Source: Bradyrhizobium sp. 1(2017)
GTDB taxonomy: Bacteria > Pseudomonadota > Alphaproteobacteria > Rhizobiales > Xanthobacteraceae
NCBI RefSeq assembly: GCF_011602485.2
Contig: NZ_CP050022.2
Coordinates: 4,980,001 to 5,044,000, forward strand
DNA: 64,000 nucleotides
Reading direction: 5' to 3'
Made by a program: the position numbers and the translations under genes. Shown one piece after another: positions 7,489 through 18,697 of the stretch. Below the pieces are notes generated by a model. The model was given only the letters and a program-made list of their open reading frames with translations, was not told where the DNA came from and did not search any database. The stretch's first letter is position 1. The number at the start of each line of letters is the position of its first letter.

Positions 7489-8696
7489 CGGCGTACGCCC
7501 CCCGGATTGGTGAGCGATACGTCGCGCACCTGTGCTTTGATATCAAGAGCGGTGCAGACCACAACCATCGCCGCACCGCCATTGACGACCATACTATAAG
7601 GCAGACCGATCCCGTAAAGCTCGAACACCCCCGGAATCAACTGCAATGCCGTCAGGTAGACGGCTCCGACGACTGTCGTCAATGACACGACGCGATCGAG
7701 ATAGTCGGCCGTCGCGCCCCCCTGCGCGACGCCGGCAATGGTGCCGTCATGCTGAGCCAGCGATTTGGCCGTGTGCTCGGGATCGACGACATAGGCCGTG
7801 TAGATGAAAGCCAGCACGAACACGGCGAGCGACACGAGGATGACCTGCACCGGCTGTCCTGTCTGCAGATGTTGATAGGCCGCGGCCACAAGGGGTTGAT
7901 CAGCGCCCAGGATGAGGCCTGCAAAGGCGAGCGGCAGAACGAATATCCACGGCGCCACGGTGGCCGGAATCAGGAACCCGGCGCTGTTGAGCTTGATTGG
8001 CAGCACGGCACCACGCGCCGGCAGTTGCCGCCTGCCAACCCAGCGCGCGCCGAATTCGACGTGAATATTCCGGCGGGCTCCTTCGACAAGCACGATCACG
8101 GCCACGGTCACAATCCAGAACACCGCATGGCCGAGCACGAGATGGCCCGAGATTTCCCCGCTGTGTACGAGACCGACGATGCCGGCGACGTCGCGCGGGA
8201 TGGTGACGAGAAAGCCGGCGCTCAGGATGACGGCCAAGCCGTTGCCGATGCCATAGCGGGTGATCTGTTCGCTCAACCACACCAGCACAAAGACGCCACC
8301 GACCATCGAAGCCGTCGCCGTCACCACGAACCAACCGTCGGGATTCCTGACGAGGCCCGGAATGGTCGTCAAGGTCGAGGCGATGCCGAAGGCCTGAAAG
8401 GCAGCAAGTGCCAAGGTAATTCCGAGCGTGGCCCGCGCGATCTTGCGTCGACCTCGCTCGCCCGAACGCTCGAGCGAATTCAACCCGCGCCACACCACAG
8501 ACAGGAGCCGGACGAAAATCGCTGCGGTGAGATAGGGAATGAGGCCGAGCGCAAAAAGCGAAAGCCGACTGATGAAGTCGAGCACCGGCGAGTAGCTCGA
8601 GAGATTCAGTCCCGCGACCGGGATCTGCGTGCCGAGCCTGAAAAGGAGCAGCGCGCCAATCGTGAAAGCGATTCGGCGCGCAAGCTCCCTACTCAT
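7485..8696 (-). CDS. Diverged SecY paralogue (second SecY-like channel protein)
   Basis: The 403-residue membrane protein aligns with SecY along most of its length: [67 protein letters not shown]. Compared with the neighbouring SecY it lacks about 16 residues before the FALG motif, where the plug helix (FNMFAGG in SecY) lies, and its last cytoplasmic loop reads [14 protein letters not shown] instead of IPGIRPGERTAEYI, losing the Arg that contacts SecA. The N-terminal and C-terminal tails are also shorter. It overlaps secY and adk by 4 bases on each side (ATGA), so expression is coupled to both. It is in frame throughout and looks like a functional but specialised channel or a SecY partner. 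Confidence 0.85.
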   Translation of the reverse strand: MSRELARRIAFTIGALLLFRLGTQIPVAGLNLSSYSPVLDFISRLSLFALGLIPYLTAAIFVRLLSVVWRGLNSLERSGERGRRKIARATLGITLALAAFQAFGIASTLTTIPGLVRNPDGWFVVTATASMVGGVFVLVWLSEQITRYGIGNGLAVILSAGFLVTIPRDVAGIVGLVHSGEISGHLVLGHAVFWIVTVAVIVLVEGARRNIHVEFGARWVGRRQLPARGAVLPIKLNSAGFLIPATVAPWIFVLPLAFAGLILGADQPLVAAAYQHLQTGQPVQVILVSLAVFVLAFIYTAYVVDPEHTAKSLAQHDGTIAGVAQGGATADYLDRVVSLTTVVGAVYLTALQLIPGVFELYGIGLPYSMVVNGGAAMVVVCTALDIKAQVRDVSLTNPGGVRR

Positions 8697-10024
8697 CTAC
8701 GGCGGCCGCGCAGCTTCGACTTCCGGATCAGGCCTTCATACTGATGGGCCAGCAGATAGCCCTGCACCTGCGCCACCGTGTCCATGGTGACGCTGACGAC
8801 GATCAGCAGCGAAGTGCCGCCGAAGTAGAACGGCACCGAGGCGTAGGAGATCAGGATCTCCGGGATCAAGCAGACGATCGCGAGATAGATGGCGCCGAGC
8901 ACCGTGATGCGCGACAGCACGTAATCGATGTATTCCGCCGTGCGCTCGCCGGGACGGATGCCCGGAATGAAGCCTCCGTGCTTCTTCAGATTGTCCGCGG
9001 TCTCGGTCGGGTTGAACACGATCGCGGTGTAGAAGAAGGCGAAGAACACGATCAGCGCCAGATACATGAACAGGAACAGCGGACGGCCGTGGCCGAGCTG
9101 GGTGGTGATCCACTGGAACCATTCCGGGCCGCTGCCCGCGTTGAAGTTCGCAACCGTGGCCGGCAGCAGCAGCAGCGAGGACGCGAAGATCGGCGGGATC
9201 ACGCCCGAGGTGTTGAGCTTGAGCGGCAGATGCGAAGACTGGCCCTCGAACATCTTGTTGCCGACCTGGCGCTTCGGATACTGGATCAGCAGGCGGCGCT
9301 GCGCACGCTCCATGAACACGATGAAGGCGATCACGGCGACGGCCATGATGATGACGACCAGAATCAGGCCGGTCGACATCGCGCCCTGACGGCCGAGCTC
9401 GAGCATGTTGGCGAGTGCTGCGGGCAGCTCGGCGACGATGCCGGCGAGAATGATCAGCGAGATGCCGTTGCCGATGCCGCGCGAGGTGATCTGCTCGCCC
9501 AGCCACATCAGGAACATGGTGCCGCCGGTCAGCGTGATCGCCGTCGACAGGCGGAAGAACATGCCGGGGTCGCTGACGACGTTGCCGGCGCCCTCGAGGC
9601 CCACGGCAATGCCATAGGACTGGAACGCGGCCAGAATCACCGTCAGATAGCGGGTGTACTGGTTCAGCGTCTTGCGGCCGGCCTCGCCTTCCTTCTTCAG
9701 CGCCTCGAGCTGCGGCGAGACGGTGGTCAGGAGCTGGATGATGATCGAGGCCGAGATGTACGGCATGATGTTCAGCGCGAAGATCGCCATGCGGTGGATG
9801 CCGCCGCCGGCGAACATGTTGAACATGCCGAGGATGCCGCCCGCCTGGGACTTAAACACCTGCTCCCAGATGTTAGGATCGATGCCGGGCAGCGGGATGT
9901 AGGTCCCGAGCCGATAAACGAGCAGCGCACCCAGAGTGAACCAGATGCGCTTCTTCAGTTCGTCGGCCTTGGCGAACGCACCGAAATTGAGATTGGCTGC
10001 CAGTTGTTCCGCTGCAGAGACCAT
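8693..10024 (-). CDS. secY: Preprotein translocase subunit SecY
   Basis: The 443-residue, roughly ten-helix inner-membrane channel of the Sec translocon has all expected marks: LGTYIPLPGID, plug region GGILGMFNMFAGGGIHRM, FALNIMPYISASIIIQLLT, WLGEQITSRGIGNGISLII, LPLKLNTSGVIPPIFASS, and the SecA/ribosome-contacting loop FIPGIRPGERTAEYI. It works with SecE (42689-42880 in this window) and SecG. It follows rplO and its stop overlaps the start of a second SecY-like gene by 4 bases. Confidence 0.98.
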   Translation of the reverse strand: MVSAAEQLAANLNFGAFAKADELKKRIWFTLGALLVYRLGTYIPLPGIDPNIWEQVFKSQAGGILGMFNMFAGGGIHRMAIFALNIMPYISASIIIQLLTTVSPQLEALKKEGEAGRKTLNQYTRYLTVILAAFQSYGIAVGLEGAGNVVSDPGMFFRLSTAITLTGGTMFLMWLGEQITSRGIGNGISLIILAGIVAELPAALANMLELGRQGAMSTGLILVVIIMAVAVIAFIVFMERAQRRLLIQYPKRQVGNKMFEGQSSHLPLKLNTSGVIPPIFASSLLLLPATVANFNAGSGPEWFQWITTQLGHGRPLFLFMYLALIVFFAFFYTAIVFNPTETADNLKKHGGFIPGIRPGERTAEYIDYVLSRITVLGAIYLAIVCLIPEILISYASVPFYFGGTSLLIVVSVTMDTVAQVQGYLLAHQYEGLIRKSKLRGRRR

Positions 10025-10140
10025 CTTGGACTTTCTCCCGCCGCCTGTTGCGCCGTCATGCCCGCGGCCGGGCTACTTTAGCGGACGCCGGACATTATCT
10101 GGGGCTCGGCTTCGATAAGTCCACGTCCCGCATGCGTAAA

Positions 10141-10159
10141 GGCCCGCGGGGCGCGGGCC
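10141..10159. other. Intercistronic hairpin, rplO-secY gap
   Basis: Perfect 8-base stem ggcccgcg / cgcgggcc with a 3-base loop lies just after rplO. On the minus strand only UUUA follows, so it is at most a weak terminator. The gap (148 bases) is one of the larger ones in the spc part and may separate ribosomal from secretion gene output. Confidence 0.5.
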
Positions 10160-10172
10160 AATGACGCAGTTG

Positions 10173-10658
10173 TTACGCCGCCTCGCCTTCTTCCTTGGCA
10201 GGGGCGAGAATCTTCACCGAACCGCCGGCCTTCTCGACCGCCGCGATCGCGGTCTTGGTGGCACCGTGCACTTCAATGTTGAGCTTGGACTTGAGCTCGC
10301 CGCGGCCGAGCAGCCGCAGGCCGGCCTTGGCGCGGCGCAGCACGCCGCCCTTCACCAGGGCCTCGACGTTGATGACGCTGCCGGCGTCGATCTTCTTGGC
10401 ATCGACCGCTTCCTGGAGCCGGTCGAGATTGATCTCGGCGAACTCCACGCGGAAGATGTTGTTGAAGCCGCGCTTGGGCAGACGGCGATGCATCGGCATC
10501 TGGCCGCCTTCGAAACCCTTGATGCGCACGCCCGAACGCGCGGTCTGGCCCTTGCCGCCGCGGCCGGACTGCTTGCCCTTGCCCGAACCGATGCCGCGGC
10601 CGACGCGCATACGCTTCTTGCGCGAGCCGGCGTTGTCGGCGATATCGCTGAGCTTCAT
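10173..10658 (-). CDS. rplO: 50S ribosomal protein L15
   Basis: The 161-residue L15 shows the basic, Gly-rich N-terminus ([29 protein letters not shown], given here in overlapping parts: [18 protein letters not shown]) and the core [20 protein letters not shown]. It binds 23S rRNA late in 50S assembly. It lies in the conserved rpmD-rplO-secY order, 61 bases after rpmD. Confidence 0.97.
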   Translation of the reverse strand: MKLSDIADNAGSRKKRMRVGRGIGSGKGKQSGRGGKGQTARSGVRIKGFEGGQMPMHRRLPKRGFNNIFRVEFAEINLDRLQEAVDAKKIDAGSVINVEALVKGGVLRRAKAGLRLLGRGELKSKLNIEVHGATKTAIAAVEKAGGSVKILAPAKEEGEAA

Positions 10659-10719
10659 CGCCCTTCTCCTTGTGTCTTGCGCACGATCTTCACCGAAAAT
10701 CGGGATCGCGCGCCGTTTC

Positions 10720-10914
10720 TTACTTCTCGTCGACGATGCGGACGAGATGGTGAACCTTCTCGATCATGCCGCGGACAGCCGGGGTGTCCGGCAGTTCGCT
10801 GGTGCGGCCGATCTTGTTGAGCTTGAGCCCGATCAGCGTCGAACGCTGCGAGTGATGGCGGCGGATCGCGCTGCCGGTCTGCTCGAGCTTGATCGTCTTT
10901 GCGGCCTTGGCCAT
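10720..10914 (-). CDS. rpmD: 50S ribosomal protein L30
   Basis: The 64-residue protein has the L30 sequence [25 protein letters not shown] and [25 protein letters not shown]. The short, single-domain bacterial form is of normal length. It lies 25 bases after rpsE. Confidence 0.95.
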   Translation of the reverse strand: MAKAAKTIKLEQTGSAIRRHHSQRSTLIGLKLNKIGRTSELPDTPAVRGMIEKVHHLVRIVDEK

Positions 10915-10939
10915 GGGAGTCTACTCCGAAAAGCTTCCG

Positions 10940-11533
10940 TTAGTCGGCAGCCGCCTCGGCGTCGCCGCCGATACGGCGGGACTGGAGGGTGGATACCTTG
11001 ATGTTGCGGCGGGCAGCGACCGAGCGCGGCGAATCCTGATGCTTCAGCGCGTCGAAGGTCGCGCGAACCATGTTGTACGGGTTCGACGAGCCGATCGACT
11101 TCGCCACCACGTCCTGGACGCCGAGCGTCTCGAACACGGCGCGCATCGGACCACCGGCGATGATGCCGGTACCGGCCGGGGCGGCACGCAGGTAGACACG
11201 GCCCGCGCCGTGACGGCCGGCGATGTCGTGATGGAGCGTACGGCCCTCGCGCAGCGACACGCGGGTCAGGTTGCGCTTGGCGGATTCGGTCGCCTTGCGG
11301 ATCGCCTCGGGCACTTCGCGCGCCTTGCCGTGACCGAAGCCGGCGCGGCCCTTCTGATCGCCGATTACGACCAGCGCTGCGAAACCGAAGCGCTTGCCGC
11401 CCTTGACGACCTTGGCCACGCGATTGATGTGTACGAGCTTGTCGACGAACTCGCTGTCGCGCTCCTCGCGCTCCCTGCGTTCACGTCCGCCGCCGCGTTG
11501 ATCGCGTCCACCACGTTGTTCGCGTTCTGCCAT
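10940..11533 (-). CDS. rpsE: 30S ribosomal protein S5
   Basis: The 197-residue S5 has the S5 double-stranded-RNA-binding-like core ([33 protein letters not shown]) and the C-terminal lobe ([34 protein letters not shown]). The first 27 residues are an Arg/Gly/Glu-rich extension ([20 protein letters not shown]) longer than in E. coli, a common alphaproteobacterial feature. S5 shapes the mRNA entry and the decoding fidelity region. Confidence 0.97.
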   Translation of the reverse strand: MAEREQRGGRDQRGGGRERREREERDSEFVDKLVHINRVAKVVKGGKRFGFAALVVIGDQKGRAGFGHGKAREVPEAIRKATESAKRNLTRVSLREGRTLHHDIAGRHGAGRVYLRAAPAGTGIIAGGPMRAVFETLGVQDVVAKSIGSSNPYNMVRATFDALKHQDSPRSVAARRNIKVSTLQSRRIGGDAEAAAD

Positions 11534-11577
11534 TTTTCTAATCCTTCAGAGGCTTACGCCTCAATCCTCAAATTCTG

Positions 11578-11940
11578 TTAGAAGCTCAGCCCACTCTCAC
11601 GCGCTGCATCGGCAAGAGCCTTGACGCGCCCGTGATAGAGATAGCTGCCGCGATCGAACACGACTTCCTTGACGCCCTTCTCGGCAGCGCGCTCGGCCAG
11701 CAGCTTGCCGACCGCCTTCGCCGCATCGATGTCGGCGCCGGTCTTGCCGCCGTCGCGCATCGACTTCTCGAGCGAGGAGGCGGAGGCCAGCGTCTCGCCC
11801 TTCAGGTCGTCGATGACCTGGGCGTAGATGTGCTTGGACGAGCGGAACACCGACAGACGCGGGCGGCCGCCACCGGAGCGGCGCAGCTTCAGCCGCACAC
11901 TCCGCTTGCGCCGGGCATTCGTAACCTTGGCTTTGGACAT
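11578..11940 (-). CDS. rplR: 50S ribosomal protein L18
   Basis: The 120-residue protein shows [26 protein letters not shown] and the C-terminal [28 protein letters not shown] typical of L18, which binds 5S rRNA with L5 and L25. It lies in the order rplF-rplR-rpsE with a 44-base gap to rpsE. Confidence 0.97.
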   Translation of the reverse strand: MSKAKVTNARRKRSVRLKLRRSGGGRPRLSVFRSSKHIYAQVIDDLKGETLASASSLEKSMRDGGKTGADIDAAKAVGKLLAERAAEKGVKEVVFDRGSYLYHGRVKALADAARESGLSF

Positions 11941-11951
11941 GACCGGCTCCG

Positions 11952-12485
11952 TTACTTCTTCTTGCCTTCCTTGCGGAAGATGAATTCGCCAACATACTTC
12001 ACGCCCTTGCCCTTGTAGGGCTCCGGCGGGCGATAGGCGCGGATCTCGGCCGCAACCTGGCCGACGCGCTGGATGTCGCTGCCGGTCACCGTGATCTCGG
12101 TCGGCTTCGGCACTGCGATCGTGATCCCTTCCGGGATCGGATAGATCACGTCGTGGCTGTAGCCGAGCGCGAGCTGCAGGTTCTTGCCCTGCATCGCAGC
12201 GCGGTAGCCGACGCCGGTGATCTCGAGCTTCTTCTCGAAGCCCTTGGTGACGCCTTCGACCAGATTCGCGACCTGGGCGCGAGCGGTGCCGTACAGCGCC
12301 CGCGCGCGGTTCGTCTCGGCCCGCGGCTTGACCTTGATCTGGCCGCTCTCGAGCTTCACCTCGACGTCGTCATGAACGACGAACTGAAGCTGGCCCTTCG
12401 GCCCCTTCATCTTGACGGTCTGCCCATCGACGGTCGCGGTCACACCCGACGGAACCGCCACAGGCCTTTTGCCAACACGTGACAT
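11952..12485 (-). CDS. rplF: 50S ribosomal protein L6
   Basis: The 177-residue L6 carries two L6 repeats, [14 protein letters not shown] at the start and the C-terminal signature [21 protein letters not shown]. It lies near the GTPase-associated centre of the 50S subunit. It is 11 bases upstream of rplR and 16 after rpsH. Confidence 0.97.
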   Translation of the reverse strand: MSRVGKRPVAVPSGVTATVDGQTVKMKGPKGQLQFVVHDDVEVKLESGQIKVKPRAETNRARALYGTARAQVANLVEGVTKGFEKKLEITGVGYRAAMQGKNLQLALGYSHDVIYPIPEGITIAVPKPTEITVTGSDIQRVGQVAAEIRAYRPPEPYKGKGVKYVGEFIFRKEGKKK

Positions 12486-12501
12486 GGATCAAAAATCCTT
12501 C

Positions 12502-12900
12502 TCAGAACACCGTGAAGAGGACTTCGCCGCCCACATTCGCGTCGCGCGCGCTGTGGTCGGCCATGATCCCCTTCGGCGTCGACAACACCGAAATGCCGAG
12601 CCCGTTGTTGACCCGCGGCAGGTTCTTCACCGAGGCGTAGACACGACGCCCGGGCTTGGAAACACGTTCGATCTCGCGGATGACGGGCTCGCCGTCGAAA
12701 TATTTCAGCTCGATCTCGATCTCGCTGCGGCCCGAGGAGTGCTCGAGCGTGGCGTAACCGCGGATGTAGCCCTCGGACTTGAGGACCTCGAGCACGTTCT
12801 CGCGCATCTTCGAGCCAGGCGTGGAGACCTTGGTCTTCGAGCGCATCTGCGCGTTGCGGATACGGGTGATCAGATCGCTGATTGGATCGTGCGTAGACAT
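12502..12900 (-). CDS. rpsH: 30S ribosomal protein S8
   Basis: The 132-residue S8 has [14 protein letters not shown] at the start and the C-terminal [29 protein letters not shown]. In E. coli S8 also represses translation of the spc operon by binding the rplE region; whether the same control exists here cannot be judged by eye. Confidence 0.97.
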   Translation of the reverse strand: MSTHDPISDLITRIRNAQMRSKTKVSTPGSKMRENVLEVLKSEGYIRGYATLEHSSGRSEIEIELKYFDGEPVIREIERVSKPGRRVYASVKNLPRVNNGLGISVLSTPKGIMADHSARDANVGGEVLFTVF

Positions 12901-12914
12901 CTAAACGACCCTCC

Positions 12915-13220
12915 TTACCAGCTCGACTTCACGAGGCCCGGGACCATGCCCTTGGAGCCAAGGTCGCGCAGCGCGATACGGGACAGCTTGTTCTTGCGAT
13001 AGTTCGAGCGCGGGCGGCCCGACAGCTCGCAACGCAGGCGGATGCGGGTCGCCGACGAATTGCGCGGCATCTCCGCGAGCTTCAGGGTAGCGGCGAACCG
13101 CTCTTCCATCGGCAGCGTCTTGTCGGCGATGATCGCCTTCAACCGCTCGCGCTTCGGGGCGGCGTTCTTCACCATCCGCTTGCGCCGGTTGTTCTTCTCG
13201 ACTGAACTCTTCTTTGCCAT
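12915..13220 (-). CDS. rpsN: 30S ribosomal protein S14 (zinc-free type)
   Basis: The 101-residue long form has [17 protein letters not shown] at the start and [25 protein letters not shown] at the end. The CxxC pairs of the short zinc-ribbon form are absent, so this is the C-minus type used when zinc is not needed. It lies between rplE and rpsH. Confidence 0.97.
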   Translation of the reverse strand: MAKKSSVEKNNRRKRMVKNAAPKRERLKAIIADKTLPMEERFAATLKLAEMPRNSSATRIRLRCELSGRPRSNYRKNKLSRIALRDLGSKGMVPGLVKSSW

Positions 13221-13266
13221 GCTTGGCTCCTGGGTATCCGCGTTTGAGAGGCTTTAAGTCAGCGTC

Positions 13267-13816
<550 letters not shown>

Positions 13817-13824
<8 letters not shown>

Positions 13825-14131
13825 CGATCTCAGCTCCCGAGCTCTTGGCGATGCGGACCTTCTTGCCGTCCGCCAGAATCTTGAATCCGACGCGGGTCGG
13901 CTTTCCGTCCTTGCCGACATACGCGATGTTGGACAGTTGGATCGGCGACTCCTTCGAGATGATGCCGCCCTCCTGGGCCTGCGTCTGCTTCTGGTGACGC
14001 TTGACCATGTTGATGCCGCGCACGAGCGCGGTGCCGGCGTCGGGGCGAACCTCGAACACCTCGCCGGTGCGACCCTTGTCGCGGCCGGTCAGCACGACGA
14101 CCTTGTCGCCCTTGCGGATCTTCGCAGCCAT
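13817..14131 (-). CDS. rplX: 50S ribosomal protein L24
   Basis: The 104-residue L24 has the KOW domain ([22 protein letters not shown]) and [21 protein letters not shown]. The ATG at 14131 shares its A with the rplN stop (TGATG), so rplN and rplX are coupled; a longer frame to 14440 is spurious. L24 starts 50S assembly and sits at the tunnel exit. Confidence 0.97.
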
Positions 14132-14499
14132 CACAGCACCTCCGGCGCGAGCGAAATGATCTTCATGTGGTTCTTGGCGCGCAGCTCGCGCGGCACGGGC
14201 CCGAAGATACGGGTGCCGACCGGCTCGGCCTGGTTGTTGATCAGGACGGCGGCGTTGCGGTCGAAGCGGATGACCGAACCGTCGGCGCGGCGGATGTCCT
14301 TGCGGACGCGCACCACGACGGCCTTCATCACGTCGCCCTTCTTCACCTTGCCACGCGGAATGGCTTCCTTGATCGAGACGACGATGATGTCGCCGATCGT
14401 GGCGTAGCGGCGCTTCGATCCCCCGAGCACCTTGATACACATGACACGGCGTGCGCCAGAATTGTCGGCCACGTCGAGGTTGGTCTGCATCTGAATCAT
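14131..14499 (-). CDS. rplN: 50S ribosomal protein L14
   Basis: The 122-residue L14 has [26 protein letters not shown] and the C-terminal [28 protein letters not shown]. The start at 14499 (MIQMQ) gives the invariant length; a frame to 14550 is an extension without conservation. L14 forms intersubunit bridges and is the docking site of RsfS. Confidence 0.97.
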   Translation of the reverse strand: MIQMQTNLDVADNSGARRVMCIKVLGGSKRRYATIGDIIVVSIKEAIPRGKVKKGDVMKAVVVRVRKDIRRADGSVIRFDRNAAVLINNQAEPVGTRIFGPVPRELRAKNHMKIISLAPEVL

Positions 14500-14582
14500 T
14501 GATGCACCTCGTCCTCTTTCTAATGCGCCAGCCCAGCCGGCGCTCAACATTTCCCTGAAGTCAGCCGGCTAAAGCCAACAGA

Positions 14583-14831
14583 TCAGGCGCTTTTCTTGTG
14601 CTCGCCCCGGATCACGACCCAGCGCTTCAACTTCGAAATCGGCTTCGATTCCTCGATCCACACCACATCGCCCGGCTTGAACTGGTTGCTCTCGTCGTGC
14701 GCGTGATAGTTCTTCGAACGGCGGATCGTCTTCTTGTAGATCGGGTGCGTGAAGCGGCGATCGACGCGCACCACGATGGTCTTGGCTTGCTTGTCGCTGA
14801 CGACCACGCCCTGCAAAGTACGTTTCGGCAT
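14583..14831 (-). CDS. rpsQ: 30S ribosomal protein S17
   Basis: The 82-residue S17 reads [24 protein letters not shown], then [19 protein letters not shown] and [18 protein letters not shown] 14831 gives the standard N-terminus. It lies 13 bases after rpmC. It is a primary 16S rRNA-binding protein (OB fold). Confidence 0.97.
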   Translation of the reverse strand: MPKRTLQGVVVSDKQAKTIVVRVDRRFTHPIYKKTIRRSKNYHAHDESNQFKPGDVVWIEESKPISKLKRWVVIRGEHKKSA

Positions 14832-14844
14832 CTTCGTAAGCCTC

Positions 14845-15051
14845 TTACTTCTTCTTCGCGCGCGTCTGCGCGGCGACGGTCTTGATCCGGGCGATGTCAC
14901 GGCGGGCCTCGCGCAGGCGCGAGGTGTTCTCGAGCTGCCCGGTGGCGCGCTGGAAGCGCAGGTTGAAGCGCTCCTTCTTCAGGTTCAGGATGGCGTCATC
15001 CTGCTGGTCGGGGCTCATCGCGCGGATATCTTCGATCTTCATCTGGGCCAT
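14845..15051 (-). CDS. rpmC: 50S ribosomal protein L29
   Basis: The 68-residue two-helix protein has [19 protein letters not shown] and [34 protein letters not shown] (shown in pieces). I chose ATG 15051 over ATG 15057 because GGAG in the end of rplP lies 8 bases before 15051 but only 2 before 15057. It is located at the tunnel exit where trigger factor and SRP dock. Confidence 0.95.
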   Translation of the reverse strand: MAQMKIEDIRAMSPDQQDDAILNLKKERFNLRFQRATGQLENTSRLREARRDIARIKTVAAQTRAKKK

Positions 15052-15056
15052 GGCCA

Positions 15057-15470
15057 TTACTCCGCAATGCGCTCGACGAAGCGCGTCTTGATCGGCAGCT
15101 TGGCCGCCGCCAGGGTCAGCGCCTCACGTGCGGTCTGGGTGTTGACGCCGTCGATCTCGAACAGCACCCGGCCCGGCTTGACGCGCGCGACCCACAACTC
15201 CGGCGAACCCTTGCCGGAGCCCATGCGGACTTCGGCCGGCTTCTTCGAGACCGGAAGATCGGGGAACACCCGGATCCAGACACGACCAGCGCGCTTCATG
15301 TGGCGGGTCAACGCGCGGCGGGCGGCTTCGATCTGGCGCGCGGTGACGCGCTCAGGCTCAGTCGCCTTCAGGCCGTACTGGCCGAAGGCCAACGTCGCGC
15401 CCGAAGACGCAACGCCGTGGATGCGGCCCTTATGCGCCTTCCGGAACTTCGTTTTCTTAGGTTGCATCAT
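15057..15470 (-). CDS. rplP: 50S ribosomal protein L16
   Basis: The 137-residue L16 has [42 protein letters not shown] and [22 protein letters not shown]. Two adjacent ATGs (15470, 15467) are possible starts. L16 helps to position the A-site tRNA. It ends just ahead of rpmC. Confidence 0.97.
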   Translation of the reverse strand: MMQPKKTKFRKAHKGRIHGVASSGATLAFGQYGLKATEPERVTARQIEAARRALTRHMKRAGRVWIRVFPDLPVSKKPAEVRMGSGKGSPELWVARVKPGRVLFEIDGVNTQTAREALTLAAAKLPIKTRFVERIAE

Positions 15471-15500
15471 GGCTTTAAGCCCTCAAATTCCTGTGCGGCT

Positions 15501-16226
15501 TTAGGCTGCGGCCGTGTCGCGGCGCTGACGGCCACCACGATCACTGCTGCCGCCGGTCTCGCCTTCGGCCATTCTCTTGTCCTGGGCCATCGGATCGTGC
15601 TCGAGGATCTCGCCCTTGAAGATCCAGACCTTGACGCCGCAAGTGCCGAAGGTCGTGAACGCGGTCGCAACGCCGTAGTCGATGTCGGCGCGCAGGGTAT
15701 GCAGCGGCACGCGACCTTCGCGGTACCACTCCATGCGCGCGATTTCCGCACCGCCCAGACGACCCGAGCAGTTGATGCGGATGCCTTCCGCGCCGAGGCG
15801 CATCGCCGACTGAACGGCGCGCTTCATGGCACGGCGGAACGCCACGCGGCGCTCGAGCTGCTGCGCGATCGACTCGGCCACCAGCGTCGCATCGAGCTCC
15901 GGCTTGCGGATCTCGACGATGTTGATGACGACGTCGGACGAGGTGATGTCCGCGACCCGCTTGCGCAGCTTGTCGATGTCGGCGCCCTTCTTGCCGATCA
16001 CCACGCCCGGACGGGCCGAGTGGATGGTGACACGGCACTTCTTGTGCGGACGCTCGATCACAATGCGGGCGACGGCCGCCTGCTTGAGCTCCTTGTGCAG
16101 GATCTCGCGGATCTTGACGTCCTCGTGCAGCAGCTTGCCGTATTCCTGCTTGCCGGCGAACCAGCGGGAATCCCAGGTCCGGTTGATGCCGAGGCGCAGA
16201 CCGATCGGATTGATCTTTTGACCCAT
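15501..16226 (-). CDS. rpsC: 30S ribosomal protein S3
   Basis: The 241-residue S3 has [22 protein letters not shown], the KH-domain loop ([18 protein letters not shown]) and [25 protein letters not shown]. The Gly/Arg-rich tail ([15 protein letters not shown]) is lineage-typical. It forms part of the mRNA entry helicase site of the 30S subunit. Confidence 0.98.
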   Translation of the reverse strand: MGQKINPIGLRLGINRTWDSRWFAGKQEYGKLLHEDVKIREILHKELKQAAVARIVIERPHKKCRVTIHSARPGVVIGKKGADIDKLRKRVADITSSDVVINIVEIRKPELDATLVAESIAQQLERRVAFRRAMKRAVQSAMRLGAEGIRINCSGRLGGAEIARMEWYREGRVPLHTLRADIDYGVATAFTTFGTCGVKVWIFKGEILEHDPMAQDKRMAEGETGGSSDRGGRQRRDTAAA

Positions 16227-16242
16227 CGTGTTCTCCTGCGCC

Positions 16243-16629
16243 TTAAGCGGCTGCTTCGGCTTCGACCTGACGAACGATGATCGTCAGCTGCGAAAATGGT
16301 TTGTAGACACGGCCCGAACGGCCACGGCCGCGGGCGGCGAAGCGCTTCATCACGAGGCCGTTGCCGACGAAGGCCTGCGCCACGACGAGGTCATCGACGT
16401 CGAGGTCGTGATTGTTCTCGGCATTGGCGATAGCCGATTCCAGGCACTTCTTCACGTCGACCGCGATCCGCTTGCGCGAAAACTGCAGGTCGGCGAGCGC
16501 GGCAGACGCTTTCCGGCCGCGAATGAGCTGGGCGACCAGGTTGAGCTTCTGCGGGCTCACCCGCAGCATCCGGGCGACCGCCTTGGCCTCGTTGTCCGCG
16601 AGGCTCCGTTCGCGCTTAGGTTTGCTCAT
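16243..16629 (-). CDS. rplV: 50S ribosomal protein L22
   Basis: The 128-residue L22 shows [43 protein letters not shown] and the C-terminal [20 protein letters not shown], whose hairpin lines the exit tunnel. It lies 16 bases before rpsC and 10 after rpsS. Confidence 0.97.
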   Translation of the reverse strand: MSKPKRERSLADNEAKAVARMLRVSPQKLNLVAQLIRGRKASAALADLQFSRKRIAVDVKKCLESAIANAENNHDLDVDDLVVAQAFVGNGLVMKRFAARGRGRSGRVYKPFSQLTIIVRQVEAEAAA

Positions 16630-16639
16630 CGTTTAATCC

Positions 16640-16918
16640 TCAAGCCTTCTTGGCTTTCTTGTCGCCGGAGTGGCCATGGAAGGTCCGGGTCGGCGAGAAC
16701 TCGCCGAACTTGTGACCGACCATTTCCTCGTTGACCGCCACCGGCACGTGCTTCTGACCGTTGTAGACGCCGAAGGTCAGACCGACGAACTGCGGCAGGA
16801 TCGTCGAGCGACGGCTCCAGATCTTGATGACGTCGTGACGGCCGGACGCGCGCGCGGCATCTGCCTTCTTGAGCAGAGAACCCTCGACGAACGGGCCTTT
16901 CCAGACTGAACGAACCAT
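16640..16918 (-). CDS. rpsS: 30S ribosomal protein S19
   Basis: The 92-residue S19 has [37 protein letters not shown] and [28 protein letters not shown] (in pieces). It is part of the 30S head, next to S13. It lies 12 bases after rplB. Confidence 0.98.
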   Translation of the reverse strand: MVRSVWKGPFVEGSLLKKADAARASGRHDVIKIWSRRSTILPQFVGLTFGVYNGQKHVPVAVNEEMVGHKFGEFSPTRTFHGHSGDKKAKKA

Positions 16919-16930
16919 GTCCGGCGTTCC

Positions 16931-17764
16931 TTACTTCTTCCGCTTATGGCGGCTTAGGAGAATGAATTTGTTAGTCGACTTGTTGGTGCGGGTCTTCTTG
17001 CCCTTGGTCGGCTTGCCCCACGGGGTGACCGGGTGGCGACCGCCCGAGGTACGACCTTCACCACCGCCGTGCGGATGGTCGATCGGGTTCATCGAAACGC
17101 CGCGGTTATGCGGCTTGCGGCCCAGCCAACGGTTGCGGCCGGCCTTGCCGATCGAGGTGTTCATATGATCCGGGTTCGACACAGCGCCGATCGTGCCGCG
17201 GCAACGGCCGTGCACCAGGCGCTGCTCGCCCGAGTTCAGGCGGATGATCACGTAGTCCTGATCGCGACCGACAAGCTGGGCGTAGGTGCCCGCGGAACGA
17301 GCGAGCTGGCCGCCCTTCCCGATCTTGACCTCGATGTTGTGGATGATCGTGCCGACCGGCATGTTGCCCAGCGGCATGACGTTACCCGGCTTCACGTCGA
17401 CATAGTTGCCGGCGATGATGGTGTCACCCACGGCCAGGCGCTGCGGCGCCAGGATGTAGGCCTGCTCGCCGTCCTGATACTTGATCAGGGCGATGAAGCC
17501 GGTGCGGTTCGGATCGTATTCGAGCCGCTCGACGGTCGCGGGGACGTCGACCTTCTCGCGCTTGAAATCCACGGCGCGCAGCGTCTTCTTGTGACCGCCG
17601 CCACGGAAACGCACGGTGATGCGACCAGTGTTGTTGCGGCCGCCCGACGAGTGCTTGCCCTCGGTGAGCGCCTTGACCGGCTTGCCCTTGTAGAGGGCCG
17701 AACGATCGACCATGACCAGCTGGCGCTGGCCCGGCGTCGTGGGATTGAATTTCTTCAGTGCCAT
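16931..17764 (-). CDS. rplB: 50S ribosomal protein L2
   Basis: The 277-residue L2 has [38 protein letters not shown] and the C-terminal [20 protein letters not shown], whose histidine lies close to the peptidyl-transferase centre. It is the most conserved primary 23S-binding protein, complete and of normal length. Confidence 0.98.
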   Translation of the reverse strand: MALKKFNPTTPGQRQLVMVDRSALYKGKPVKALTEGKHSSGGRNNTGRITVRFRGGGHKKTLRAVDFKREKVDVPATVERLEYDPNRTGFIALIKYQDGEQAYILAPQRLAVGDTIIAGNYVDVKPGNVMPLGNMPVGTIIHNIEVKIGKGGQLARSAGTYAQLVGRDQDYVIIRLNSGEQRLVHGRCRGTIGAVSNPDHMNTSIGKAGRNRWLGRKPHNRGVSMNPIDHPHGGGEGRTSGGRHPVTPWGKPTKGKKTRTNKSTNKFILLSRHKRKK

Positions 17765-17776
17765 CGTCGTACGACC

Positions 17777-18079
17777 TTACAGACCGGTGGTGACGTCGAT
17801 CCGGTGGCCCTCTTCGAGGGTCACGATCGCGCGCTTGGTGTTCGACTGCGAACCGAGATTGCCGCGGAAGGCCTTGACCTTGCCCTTGCGGACCAGCGTG
17901 TTGACGCTCTTGACCTTGACGTCGAACAGCTTCTCGATCGCTTCCTTGATCTGCGGCTTGGTCGCCTTCGCGGCCACCTTGAACAGCACCTTGTTGTGCT
18001 CCGAGGCGATCGTCGCCTTTTCGGTCACGACCGGCGACAGGATCACGTCGTAATGGCGAGGCTCGATGTTCTTCGTCAT
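17777..18079 (-). CDS. rplW: 50S ribosomal protein L23
   Basis: The 100-residue L23 has [28 protein letters not shown] and [23 protein letters not shown]. It docks trigger factor and SRP at the exit tunnel. Its ATG overlaps the rplD stop by 4 bases (ATGA). Confidence 0.97.
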   Translation of the reverse strand: MTKNIEPRHYDVILSPVVTEKATIASEHNKVLFKVAAKATKPQIKEAIEKLFDVKVKSVNTLVRKGKVKAFRGNLGSQSNTKRAIVTLEEGHRIDVTTGL

Positions 18080-18696
18080 TTGAAGCGCGCCTCCAGCGCA
18101 TCGATGGCAGCCTTGGTCAGAACGAGCTTCTGACGGCGCAGGATGTCATAGACGTTGATGCCCTGGATCGGCAGCACGTCCATGTTCGGGATGTTGCGGG
18201 CCGCGGCGGCAAAACCGTTGTTGAGCTCGGCGCCGTCGATGATCAGCGCATTGGTGAGCCCCAGGCCCGAGAAGTGACCGAGCAGCGCCTTGGTCTTGGC
18301 GGCTTCCAGCGCGGCCTTCTCGATCACGACGAGATCGCCGTCCTTGGCCTTGGCCGAGAGCGCATGCTTCAGCGCGAGGGCGCGGACCTTCTTCGGCAGG
18401 TCGGTGGCGTGCGAACGCACCACCGGACCGAAGGCGCGGCCACCGCCACGGAACTGCGGCACGCGGGCCGAGCCGTGACGAGCACCGCCGGTGCCCTTCT
18501 GCTTGTACATCTTCTTGCCGGTACGCCAGATCTCGGCGCGGCCCTTGGCCTTGTGCGTGCCGGCCTGGCGCTTGTTGAGCTGCCACTGCACACAGCGTGC
18601 GATGATGTCCTCGCGCGGCTCGAGACCGAAAATGGCGTCGGAAAGCTGGACCGAGCCGGCTTCCTTACCTTCGAGGGTGGTGACCTTCAATTCCAT
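18076..18696 (-). CDS. rplD: 50S ribosomal protein L4
   Basis: The 206-residue L4 has [20 protein letters not shown], the tunnel loop ([25 protein letters not shown] in pieces; key GTGGARHGS) and [22 protein letters not shown] 18696, one base after the rplC stop, gives the family start; a frame to 18741 is spurious. In E. coli L4 represses the S10 operon by acting on its leader. Confidence 0.97.
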   Translation of the reverse strand: MELKVTTLEGKEAGSVQLSDAIFGLEPREDIIARCVQWQLNKRQAGTHKAKGRAEIWRTGKKMYKQKGTGGARHGSARVPQFRGGGRAFGPVVRSHATDLPKKVRALALKHALSAKAKDGDLVVIEKAALEAAKTKALLGHFSGLGLTNALIIDGAELNNGFAAAARNIPNMDVLPIQGINVYDILRRQKLVLTKAAIDALEARFK

Positions 18697-18697
18697 C

